Assembly: GCA_963800065.1 (NCBI GenBank)
Contig: CAWCZO010000009.1
Span: 186,001 to 250,000, forward strand
DNA from: CAWJFJ01 sp963800065
Lineage (GTDB): Bacteria; Actinomycetota; Acidimicrobiia; Acidimicrobiales; UBA8190
DNA length: 64,000 nt
Direction: 5' to 3'
The notes beneath the pieces were generated by a model. That model was given only the letters and a program-made list of their open reading frames with translations. It was not told the origin of the DNA and ran no database searches. Position numbers and translations under genes: made by a program. Shown here piece after piece: positions 41,342-48,730 of the stretch (positions are counted from its first letter, which is position 1; every line of letters begins with the position of its first letter).

Positions 41342-42700
41342 TTAGATCCGCTCGAAGTTGCGAGCCAGCTCCCAGTCGGTCACGACCTGGTTCGCCCTGA
41401 CCCACTCCTGGCGGGCCGTGTTGACGAGGTGGTAGTGCACGTCGTCACCGAAGGCGGCCGCGGCGATGGTGCTGGACTCGAGCTCGCCGATCGCCTCGAC
41501 CAGGGTGGAAGGGATGCGCGCCACTTCGGCTGCCTCGTAGGCGTTGCCCGGATACGGGGGCGGTAGCTCGAGCTTGTGCTCGACACCCCACAATCCGGCG
41601 GCGATAACGGCGGCCAGTGCCAGAAAGGGGTTGACGTCGGCACCCGGGACCCGACATTCGACTCGACAGCCTTCGCCGTGGCCAACGACCCGGAATCCGC
41701 ACGTGCGGTTGTCGACTCCCCACACCACCGCCGTCGGCGCCCAGGACCCGGGCACGTACCGGCGATATGAATTGACATAGGGCGCCCACATCCACGTCAG
41801 CTGCCGGGCCCCGAGGAGAAGTCCCGCCACGAACTGGCGCCCGACCTCGGACAGATCGGAGGAGTTGGCGGCGTCGGCCATGAGCGGTGCCCCCGTCGAG
41901 TCGTCCCACAGGCTGGCGTGGATGTGGCACGACGACCCCACCTCGCCCATCGACCACTTGGCCATAAAGGTCGCCGCCCGTCCGCACTGGTCGGCAATCT
42001 CCTTGACTCCGTTCTTAAAGACGAGGTGGCGGTCGGCGACCTCGAGGGCGCGACCATAGGTGACGTTGATCTCGTGCTGGCCCCGACCGGCTTCACCTTT
42101 GGAGAACTCGATGGGTACGCCGGCGCCGATCATCTCGTTACGGATCCGCCGGATGACGTATTCCTCTCTCGATGTCTGGAGCAGCTGGTAGTCCTCGATG
42201 GTGGAGGTGTGGGGGTGCATGTCCTTCCAGCCTTTGGCGGCGGCCTCCTCGAAGGATTCACGGAAGAGGAAGAACTCGAGCTCGGTGGCGCACCTGATGT
42301 CGAATCCGACGGCCGCGGCGCGCTCGATCTGTCGGGCCAGGACCCGTCGGGGTGACACCTCGATCGGAGCACCGTCCGTCCCCACCAGGTTACAGACCAC
42401 CATGGCCGTCCCCTCGAGCCATGGCAACAGCCGCAGCGTCGACACGTCGGGCAGCGCCACCATGTCGCCGTAGCCCCCCTCCCAATTGGCGAATCGGTAA
42501 CCGGGGAGGGGCTCCATGTCGACGTCGAGAGCGAGGAGATAGTCGCACGCCTCGATCCCGTGCTCCAGGACGTGCTCGAGGAAAAAGGGTGCCGTCACCC
42601 GCTTGCCCACGGGCCGGCCCTGCATGTCGGGGAAGCAGACGACCACGGTGTCGATGGACCCGGCGGCGATCAATTCTCGGAGCGTGCTGTCCGTGAGCAT
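41342..42700 (-). CDS. Glutamine-synthetase-like ligase, possible gamma-glutamyl-amine synthetase
   Basis: 452 residues. Glutamine synthetase C-terminal catalytic domain: TELEFFLFRESFEEA, FSKGEAGRGQHEINVTYG, SSCHIHASLWDD and NRTCGFRVVGHGEGCRVECR hold the Glu/His metal ligands and ATP site. It is the GlnA3/GlnA4/PuuA type rather than GlnA1: the N-terminal domain is GRPVGKRVTAPFFLEHV and no adenylylation Tyr loop is obvious. Such enzymes attach glutamate to polyamines or ethanolamine. PuuD- and PuuC-like genes 0.9-1.7 kb away support this. Ordinary glutamine synthesis cannot be excluded. Confidence 0.82.
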   Translation of the reverse strand: MLTDSTLRELIAAGSIDTVVVCFPDMQGRPVGKRVTAPFFLEHVLEHGIEACDYLLALDVDMEPLPGYRFANWEGGYGDMVALPDVSTLRLLPWLEGTAMVVCNLVGTDGAPIEVSPRRVLARQIERAAAVGFDIRCATELEFFLFRESFEEAAAKGWKDMHPHTSTIEDYQLLQTSREEYVIRRIRNEMIGAGVPIEFSKGEAGRGQHEINVTYGRALEVADRHLVFKNGVKEIADQCGRAATFMAKWSMGEVGSSCHIHASLWDDSTGAPLMADAANSSDLSEVGRQFVAGLLLGARQLTWMWAPYVNSYRRYVPGSWAPTAVVWGVDNRTCGFRVVGHGEGCRVECRVPGADVNPFLALAAVIAAGLWGVEHKLELPPPYPGNAYEAAEVARIPSTLVEAIGELESSTIAAAAFGDDVHYHLVNTARQEWVRANQVVTDWELARNFERI

Positions 42701-42779
42701 CCACGCACGATTGCACGGGTCGGGGGTGCCGTCCAGCAGATGGGGGTGCCGATGGCCGCGGCGGGTCGACGGCGATGCT

Positions 42780-43559
42780 CTACTCGGGTGTGACGTAGGC
42801 GGCGGTGATGCCCCCGTCGACCACCAGGGCGGATCCCGTCATGAATGACGAATCGTCCGACGCCAGGAACAGAGCGGCGCGGGCGATCTCCACGGGACGC
42901 CCGAGCCGGCCCATGGGGATGTGCACCAGCCGGCGTTGCCGGCGTTCGGGGTCGGCCAGCAACTCGGCGAGCAGGGGCGTGTCGATCGGCCCGGGGCAAA
43001 GCGAGTTGGCCCGGATGCCGGCCCTGGCGTACTCGACGGCCAACTCTCGCGTGAAGGCCAGGACCCCACCCTTCGATGCCGTATAGGCGACCTGGGCGGT
43101 GGCCGCGCCCATGAGGGCGACGAACGACGCCACGTTGATGATGGAACCGCCACCGGAGTCGATCATGGCGGGGACGGCGGCACGGCAACCGAGCCACACC
43201 CCCTTCACGTTGACTTGCATCACCCGGTCCCACGTCGTCGGCGGTGTGTCGAGAACACCACCGTCGTCGCCGGGAAAGATGCCGGCATTGTTGAAGAGGA
43301 CGTCCAGGGCACCGAACCTGTCCACGGCCACCCCCACCATGTCGGCGACCTGTTGCTCGTCGGCGACGTCGACGGTCACGGCGGCGGCCCGGCCCCCGTT
43401 CGCCGTGATGGCGGCCACGGTGTCCCGGGCGGCCTCGGCGGCCACGTCGGCCACGACCACGGCAGCACCCTCCGAGGCGAACAGTTCGGCCGCCACGCGC
43501 CCGATTCCACTTCCCGCCCCGGTGATGAGCGCCACTTTGCCCGACAACCGCTCCGGCAT
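42780..43559 (-). CDS. Short-chain dehydrogenase/reductase
   Basis: 259 residues. TGAGSGIGRV (about 12-21), acidic NAD selector in VVVADVAAEA, NNAGIF, active-site Ser in INVASFVAL, YTASKGGV with Tyr/Lys, and PGPIDTPLL. The C-terminus SSFMTGSALVVDGGITAAY is the classical SDR end. The start ATG 43559 follows TAGTGT by seven bases. It runs toward the ligase gene at 42700 on the same strand with an 80-base gap. In the amine-pathway reading it could oxidise an alcohol or act on the gamma-glutamyl intermediate. Confidence 0.87.
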   Translation of the reverse strand: MPERLSGKVALITGAGSGIGRVAAELFASEGAAVVVADVAAEAARDTVAAITANGGRAAAVTVDVADEQQVADMVGVAVDRFGALDVLFNNAGIFPGDDGGVLDTPPTTWDRVMQVNVKGVWLGCRAAVPAMIDSGGGSIINVASFVALMGAATAQVAYTASKGGVLAFTRELAVEYARAGIRANSLCPGPIDTPLLAELLADPERRQRRLVHIPMGRLGRPVEIARAALFLASDDSSFMTGSALVVDGGITAAYVTPE

Positions 43560-43566
43560 CGCCGCG

Positions 43567-43572
43567 ACACTA
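43567..43572 (-). promoter_or_regulatory. -10 box TAGTGT of leaderless SDR gene
   Basis: TAGTGT on the reverse strand, 7-base spacer, ATG 43559. Divergent with the box at 43601. Confidence 0.55.
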
Positions 43573-43600
43573 CCGGGTCGGCCAGGGTGGACGGCGGTGG

Positions 43601-43606
43601 GATACT
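43601..43606 (+). promoter_or_regulatory. -10 box GATACT of leaderless amidotransferase gene
   Basis: GATACT, 7-base spacer, ATG 43614. The first base deviates from TANNNT but the spacing agrees. Confidence 0.45.
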
Positions 43607-43613
43607 GGCCGAC

Positions 43614-44333
43614 ATGACGAAGGGCAAGACGCCGCTCGTCGGAGTCACGACGTACCGGCAGGATGCGACCTGGGGACCGTGGGAGAGACCGGCCGCCGTG
43701 CTCCCGGTGTCCTATGTGGACTGCGTGGCCGGTGCGGGCGGGCGCCCGTTGCTCCTGCCTCCCAGCGAGGGTCCCGGCGGCGATGAGGCGTCCGTGGGCG
43801 ACGTGGTTTCCATCCTTGACGCCCTCGTTCTGGTCGGTGGTGGGGACGTGGACCCCGCCCGCTACGGCGCCATTCCCGATCCCGCCACGTCGGGTGTGAG
43901 CCACCGCCGCGACGACAGCGAGCTGGAACTCCTCGGCGCCGCTCTGGCCGCTGATCTGCCGGTGCTTGCCATCTGCCGGGGGATGCAATTGCTGAACGTC
44001 CATCTCGGAGGCAGCCTCCTCCAGCACCTCCCGGACGTCGTCGGCCATAGTGGGCACCGACCGGCGGCCGGTTGCTTCGGTCCCACCGTGGTGGTCGTCG
44101 AACCGGGATCGCTGTTGTCGAAGATCGTTGACGAGTCCGTCACGGTCCAGTGCTCGCACCATCAGGCCGTCGATCGTCTCGGCGTGGGACTGGCGGCGAC
44201 GGCATGGGCACCCGACGGTGTGGTCGAGGCTGTCGAGCTGTCTTCGGCGCCGTTCGTCGTCGGCGTCGAATGGCACCCCGAGGAGGACAGCGACCAACGC
44301 CTGTTCGAGGCCCTGATCGGCGCCGCCCGGTGA
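43614..44333 (+). CDS. puuD: Class I glutamine amidotransferase, PuuD-type gamma-glutamyl hydrolase
   Basis: 239 residues. Peptidase C26/GATase fold: VLVGGGDVDPARYG, nucleophile Cys in PVLAICRGMQLLNVHLGGSL, SHHQAVDRLG, and His/Glu in VGVEWHPEEDSD. These motifs and the length match PuuD, which removes glutamate from gamma-glutamyl-GABA. It is divergent from the SDR and followed 34 bases later by an aldehyde dehydrogenase. With the ligase at 41342 the set mirrors PuuA-PuuC-PuuD. The PuuB-type oxidase is not in the window. Confidence 0.83.
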   Translation: MTKGKTPLVGVTTYRQDATWGPWERPAAVLPVSYVDCVAGAGGRPLLLPPSEGPGGDEASVGDVVSILDALVLVGGGDVDPARYGAIPDPATSGVSHRRDDSELELLGAALAADLPVLAICRGMQLLNVHLGGSLLQHLPDVVGHSGHRPAAGCFGPTVVVVEPGSLLSKIVDESVTVQCSHHQAVDRLGVGLAATAWAPDGVVEAVELSSAPFVVGVEWHPEEDSDQRLFEALIGAAR

Positions 44334-44367
44334 CGGACCCCGATCCGGGACGTGGTTGACTGCAGGG

Positions 44368-45753
44368 ATGCCACCGACTGAATCCACCGTGACCGTGGTG
44401 AACCCGGCCACAGAGCATCCGGTGGCCGACGTCAAAGCTCAGGATGCCGAGGCGGCCGGCGCCACCGTGCGCCGGGCCGCCTCCGCCTTTCCCGCATGGC
44501 GCGACCTCTCGCCGTCCGACCGTGCCCGGATGTTGCGTCGGTTCGCCGCCCAGATCGAGGAACACGCCGAGGAGCTGGCCCTGCTCGAGACCCGCAATGT
44601 CGGAAAGCCCATCACCGACAGCCGGGGCGAGGTGGCGATGGTGGCCGATGTCCTTCACTTCTACGCCGGCGCCGTCGACAAGCACCGCGGTGCCACCATC
44701 CCGGTGTCGGGGGGCGTGGACCTGACCCTGCACGAACCGCTCGGCGTGGTCGTGGCCATCGTTCCGTGGAACTTCCCGCTGGCCATCACCTCGTGGAAGG
44801 TGGGCCCCGCCCTGGCGTGCGGGAACACAGTTGTCGTGAAGCCAGCCCAGCTGACTCCGCTCACCGCCTTGCGTTTCGCCGAGCTCGCCCTCGAGGCCGG
44901 TCTCCCCGAGGGAGTACTCCAGGTGGTGGTGGGCCCGGGATCGTCGGTTGGATCGTTCCTCGTCGAGCATGAGGACGTAGCCAAGGTTGCATTCACCGGC
45001 TCCACCGAGGCCGGCCGCGACGTCATGGCCCGCGCCGCCGGAACGATCAAGCGGGTGACGCTCGAGCTCGGCGGGAAGTCAGCCAACGTCGTGTTCGCCG
45101 ACGCTGACCTGGAGAGAGCCGCCAGCAGCGCCCCGTCGGCCGTCTTCGGCAACGCCGGACAGGACTGCTGCGCCCGCAGCCGGATCCTGGTCGAGCGCTC
45201 CGCTTTCGACCGGTTCGTCGAGATGTTCATCGCCGCCACCGATTCGATGGTGATCGGCGATCCCGAGGACCCCGGAACCGAGATGGGTCCGCTCGTCTCG
45301 GAGAGCCACCGGGCGGACGTGGCCTCGTTTCTCGAAGCCCCGCCCGGGGAGCTCCCCGTCGCCTACCGCGGGCCTGAGCACGCCGGGCCGGGATGGTGGT
45401 TTGCCCCCACGGTCGTGGCGCCGGCCCCACCGGGGACGCGACTGTGGCGCGACGAGGTTTTCGGTCCGGTCGTGGCGATCACGCCATTCGAAGACGAGGA
45501 GGACGCGGCCTCCCTGGCCAATGACACCCCCTACGGACTTTCCGGTTCCATCTGGACCCGCGACGGCGCTCGCGCCCTGCGGATGGCCCGTGCCGTGAAT
45601 GCCGGCGTGTTGTCGGTGAACTCCAACACCTCGGTCCGTGTCAACACGCCCTTCGGGGGCATGAAGCAGTCGGGGTTCGGCCGTGAGCTCGGCCTCGAAG
45701 CCCTCGACGCCTACTCCGAGACGAAGAACATCTTTTTGGCCACCGATGGGTGA
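44368..45753 (+). CDS. NAD(P)-dependent aldehyde dehydrogenase
   Basis: 461 residues. VAIVPWNFPLAITSWKVGPALACGNTVV is the coenzyme-binding entry; Glu in VTLELGGKSANVVF and catalytic Cys in GNAGQDCCARSRILV are present. The C-terminus INTP-like VRVNTPFGGMKQSGFGRELG is typical of gamma-aminobutyraldehyde/betaine aldehyde dehydrogenases. After the PuuD-type gene, a PuuC-like role (oxidising gamma-glutamyl-aminoaldehyde) is plausible. ATG 44368 was preferred to TTG 44356. Its stop overlaps GTG 45750 of the acetyltransferase. Confidence 0.88.
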   Translation: MPPTESTVTVVNPATEHPVADVKAQDAEAAGATVRRAASAFPAWRDLSPSDRARMLRRFAAQIEEHAEELALLETRNVGKPITDSRGEVAMVADVLHFYAGAVDKHRGATIPVSGGVDLTLHEPLGVVVAIVPWNFPLAITSWKVGPALACGNTVVVKPAQLTPLTALRFAELALEAGLPEGVLQVVVGPGSSVGSFLVEHEDVAKVAFTGSTEAGRDVMARAAGTIKRVTLELGGKSANVVFADADLERAASSAPSAVFGNAGQDCCARSRILVERSAFDRFVEMFIAATDSMVIGDPEDPGTEMGPLVSESHRADVASFLEAPPGELPVAYRGPEHAGPGWWFAPTVVAPAPPGTRLWRDEVFGPVVAITPFEDEEDAASLANDTPYGLSGSIWTRDGARALRMARAVNAGVLSVNSNTSVRVNTPFGGMKQSGFGRELGLEALDAYSETKNIFLATDG

Positions 45754-46430
45754 CGGCCATGAGTGACGTCCACATCCGCCCCTACGAACCGGCTGACCGG
45801 GCCCGTGTCCGCCACATCTGTTTCGTGACGGGTTACATCGGGGACCCGGTGGAATGGCAGTGGCGTGATGCCGAAAGCTTCTCTACCATCTTCACCGGCT
45901 ACTACACCGACGCCGAACGCGAGTCAGCGCTCGTGGCCGAGGTCGACGGCGAGGTGAGGGGCTACCTCCTGGGCTGTGTCGACAGCACCCGGGCTTGGAA
46001 TCCCGCCACCGTGGTCACTCGCCAGATCATCCACCGGGGACTCGCCTTCCGCCCCGGCACGGCCCGGTTCGTCTGGCGATCAGTGGGGGACGTGATCGTC
46101 GACGCCTTCCACCGACGTCTCCCGCCGGCACCGTTTTCGGATCCCCGCTGGCCGGCCCATCTCCACATCGACCTCCTGCGTGACGCCAGAGGGCGCGGCG
46201 TGGGCGCCGCCCTGGTCCGGAGGTGGCTCGAGACCCTGCGCCAGTCTGACGTCCCAGGCTGCTATCTCGAGACCATCGCCGAGAATACGGGCGCCGTGGC
46301 CTTCTTCGAGGCAATGGGTTTCGAGAAGCGGCGGAAACCGATACCGGCCCCCGGCCTGCGCTCGCCACGGGGTGAGCGCCACCACGTGCAAGTGATGGTC
46401 CAGTCGCTCCAGGTAGGGTCTGACCCGTGA
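45750..46430 (+). CDS. GNAT-family acetyltransferase
   Basis: 226 residues from GTG 45750 (overlapping TGA); ATG 45759 is an alternative. The fold is a long-N-terminus GNAT: RPYEPADRARVRHICFVTGY, then HIDLLRDARGRGVGAALVRRWLE as the acetyl-CoA loop, and ETIAENTGAVAFFEAMGFEK. The extended middle (residues about 60-115) resembles eukaryotic-type and protein-like GNATs of unknown acceptor. Position after the aldehyde dehydrogenase suggests amine acetylation, not proven. Its stop overlaps a 39-codon leaderless gene. Confidence 0.82.
   Translation: MTAMSDVHIRPYEPADRARVRHICFVTGYIGDPVEWQWRDAESFSTIFTGYYTDAERESALVAEVDGEVRGYLLGCVDSTRAWNPATVVTRQIIHRGLAFRPGTARFVWRSVGDVIVDAFHRRLPPAPFSDPRWPAHLHIDLLRDARGRGVGAALVRRWLETLRQSDVPGCYLETIAENTGAVAFFEAMGFEKRRKPIPAPGLRSPRGERHHVQVMVQSLQVGSDP
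46414..46419 (+). promoter_or_regulatory. -10 box TAGGGT of a leaderless 39-codon gene
   Basis: TAGGGT, 7-base spacer, GTG 46427. It lies inside the 3' end of the acetyltransferase gene. Confidence 0.5.
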
Positions 46431-46546
46431 CTCGTCGTCGGAAACTCGTGAAGCCAGCGCTGGCCGGGATCGGTCTCCTGGGCACCATCGCCAGCATCTG
46501 GTGGTTCGCCCTCAAGCCCCGTCGCAATCGCACCAAGTCGGATTAG
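46427..46546 (+). CDS. 39-residue single-membrane-span peptide
   Basis: GTG 46427 to TAG 46546, 39 residues. Basic start (TRRRKLVKP), one hydrophobic helix of about 20 residues (ALAGIGLLGTIASIWWFALK) and basic end (PRRNRTKSD). The start has the same TANNNT-7-start layout as larger leaderless genes and overlaps the upstream stop (GTGA). It is too short for a known domain. A regulator of a membrane protein or a small envelope peptide is possible. The composition is that of a real membrane peptide rather than random GC-rich sequence. Confidence 0.55.
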   Translation: MTRRRKLVKPALAGIGLLGTIASIWWFALKPRRNRTKSD

Positions 46547-46581
46547 AACCGAACGACCCGAACGGCCCGGTCGACGAGGGG

Positions 46582-47361
46582 TCAGGACGACGCCACGATG
46601 ACGGGGAGGACGTCGCCGATCGGACCGCGCACGACGACATCGGCCAGGATGTCGAATTCGGTGGGCTCCCCGTTCACGATGACGATTCGGGCGCCGGCCC
46701 GGTGGGCGATGGGGACCAGACCCGCCGCCGGATAGACGGAGAGTGTGGAGCCCACGGCCAGGAGAAGGTCGCAGCGACGAGCGGCCTCCCCGCTGCGCAC
46801 GAGGTCGCCGGCCACGAGGTTCTGACCGAAGCTGATGGTGGCAGACTTGAGGATTCCCGAGCACACTCCTGCGGGCGTCATCTCCGTGCACGCCGGGTCG
46901 TCGTCGCCGGCGCCGACCCGGATCAGCACGTCGGGCATGGGTGTGCGTGTGCCGCAGGAGAGACACACCACGAAGCGCATGGTCCCGTGGATCTCGACCA
47001 CCCGTGCCGGGTCGCTGCCGGCCGCTAGGTGCAGCCCGTCGATGTTCTGGGTGACCAACGTGTCGAGGATGCCGCGCCGTTCCAGGGCGACCAGGGCCTC
47101 GTGCCCCGAGTTGGGCTTCGCCTCCCAGGTCGGTGCCGCGAGGCGGCTGCGCCACACCCGCCGGCGGACGTCGGCGTCGGCCACATAGGCCTGGATCGTC
47201 GCCAGCTTCTCGGCTTCGGGGTTCTTGGTCCACACCCCTGCGGGACCGCGGAAGTCGGGGATCCCCGAGTCGGTCGAGATACCGGCACCGGTGAGAACGA
47301 CGATCCGCCGGCTGGCGCCGACGATGATGCGGGCCCGGTCCACCGTCTCTTGGAGATCCAC
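46582..47361 (-). CDS. Sir2-family NAD-dependent protein deacylase
   Basis: 259 residues. VVLTGAGISTDSGIPDFRG is the NAD motif; VTQNIDGLHLAAGS and EIHGTMRFVVCLSC bring the catalytic His; zinc cysteines are in CLSC and in ACTEMTPAGVC; LLLAVGSTLSVYPAAGL and VNGEPTEFD complete the Rossmann part. The four-Cys set fits a structural zinc. Likely a CobB-type protein deacetylase or desuccinylase in the cytoplasm. GTG 47361 was chosen over a longer start at 47664, which would run through the divergent MFS promoter; GACAAT lies six bases upstream. Confidence 0.88.
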   Translation of the reverse strand: MDLQETVDRARIIVGASRRIVVLTGAGISTDSGIPDFRGPAGVWTKNPEAEKLATIQAYVADADVRRRVWRSRLAAPTWEAKPNSGHEALVALERRGILDTLVTQNIDGLHLAAGSDPARVVEIHGTMRFVVCLSCGTRTPMPDVLIRVGAGDDDPACTEMTPAGVCSGILKSATISFGQNLVAGDLVRSGEAARRCDLLLAVGSTLSVYPAAGLVPIAHRAGARIVIVNGEPTEFDILADVVVRGPIGDVLPVIVASS

Positions 47362-47401
47362 GCAACAATTGTCCCATCCGGGACCCCAGGGCATCGGGCG
47401 A

Positions 47402-47407
47402 TAGCCT
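47402..47407 (+). promoter_or_regulatory. -10 box TAGCCT of leaderless MFS gene
   Basis: TAGCCT, 6-base spacer, GTG 47414. Confidence 0.6.
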
Positions 47408-47413
47408 TCCACC

Positions 47414-48691
47414 GTGGCCCTGTCGTCGTTCCGGCCGCTGCGTTCCCGCAACTTCGCCCTGGTGTGGTCGGCCGCCCTGGTGTCCAACGTGGGCTCGTGG
47501 ATGCAGACGGTCGCCCTCGGATACGTCGTCACGGCCCGCACCCACGAGCCGCTGTGGACAGGTCTGGTGGCGGCGGCCGCCTTCCTGCCGATGGGGTTGC
47601 TCGCCCCCGTGGGGGGAGCGCTGGCCGACCGGCTCGACCGCCGGCGTTGGCTCATCGTCACCACAGTGGCCGAGGCCTGCTTCGCCGCCGTCCTGGCTGT
47701 CCTGGCCGCCGCCGGCCATGCGCCACCTCCGGCGCTGGTCGGCGTGGCCTTCCTGGGAGGGGTGGCGGCGGCGGTCGGCTTTCCGACCTATCAGGCCATG
47801 CTGCCCGACCTGGTACCGCGCGACGACCTCCTCGCCGCGGTGTCGCTCTCCTCGGCCCAGTTCAATCTGGGTCGGGTCATCGGGCCGGCCCTGGCCGGCA
47901 TCGTTCTCGTGGTGGGGTCCGACGCCTGGGCCTTCGCCGTGAACGCCGCCTCCTTCGGAGCCGTGGTGGTGGCCCTCGTCTTCGTGCGGCTACCAACCGC
48001 CACGCGCCCGACAGCACCCGTGGAACGCATCGTCCGCAGGATCCTCGCCGGCGCCCGGGTGGCGGCGGGCGAGCCGGGCTGTCGCAGCGCCATCCTCCTC
48101 ATCGGAGTGGTGGCCCTGATCGGCTCGCCGTTCATCGGCCTCGTCCCGGCGGTGGCCATCGACGGCCTCCACCGCGGTGCCGGGGCCACCTCGGCGCTCG
48201 TGACGGGCCAGGGGATCGGCGCCGTCGTCGGTGCGCTGGCTCTGGCGCCGCTGGCCCGGGTGTGGGGCCGGCGCCGGCTCCTGGTCGGTGCGTTGTTCGC
48301 CTTTCCGACGGCGATCATGGCCTACGGCCTGGCTCCCTCTCTGGTGACGGCATCCCTGGCCATCGTGGTCGTCGGAACCTGCTACATCGGCGTCCTGACG
48401 GGTCTGAACACGGTCGTCCAACTGCGGGCTCAGGAGCAGGCGCGCGGACGGGTACTCGGCCTCTACATGATGGCCCTGGGAACCATCTACCCCATTGGCC
48501 TCGTCATCCAGGGCGTCATCGCCGGTGCCGTGGGGATCGGCGCCGTGACGGTGGCATCAGGCGTCCTCCTGTTCGCGGTCATGGCCGGATTGACCGCTCT
48601 TCGACCAGGACTGTTCCGCGCTCTGGAGGACGACAAGGTGACGCTGTCCGACGCCGGGACGGTCCGCTCGTTGCCGGTGTCGGGGCGATGA
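47414..48691 (+). CDS. MFS transporter (EntS-like)
   Basis: 425 residues, about 12 membrane helices. LRSRNFALVWSAALVSNVGSWMQTVALGYV starts helix 1; GGALADRLDRRRWLIVT is the cytoplasmic MFS signature between helices 2 and 3; QAMLPDLVPRDDLLAAVSLSSAQFNLGRVIGPALAG is the helix 4-5 region of the DHA3/EntS group. These export siderophores, drugs or metabolites. The short C-terminal tail follows the last helix. Leaderless GTG start. Cargo unknown. Confidence 0.87.
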   Translation: MALSSFRPLRSRNFALVWSAALVSNVGSWMQTVALGYVVTARTHEPLWTGLVAAAAFLPMGLLAPVGGALADRLDRRRWLIVTTVAEACFAAVLAVLAAAGHAPPPALVGVAFLGGVAAAVGFPTYQAMLPDLVPRDDLLAAVSLSSAQFNLGRVIGPALAGIVLVVGSDAWAFAVNAASFGAVVVALVFVRLPTATRPTAPVERIVRRILAGARVAAGEPGCRSAILLIGVVALIGSPFIGLVPAVAIDGLHRGAGATSALVTGQGIGAVVGALALAPLARVWGRRRLLVGALFAFPTAIMAYGLAPSLVTASLAIVVVGTCYIGVLTGLNTVVQLRAQEQARGRVLGLYMMALGTIYPIGLVIQGVIAGAVGIGAVTVASGVLLFAVMAGLTALRPGLFRALEDDKVTLSDAGTVRSLPVSGR

Positions 48692-48730
48692 ACGAAACAC
48701 CGTCGCCGACCGGTGTGGTGCCGTGACCCG

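Noticed and set aside
42921..43613. Long forward frame leading into the PuuD-type gene
   Set aside because: It is antisense to the SDR gene and without any motif. The GATACT box and family length support ATG 43614.
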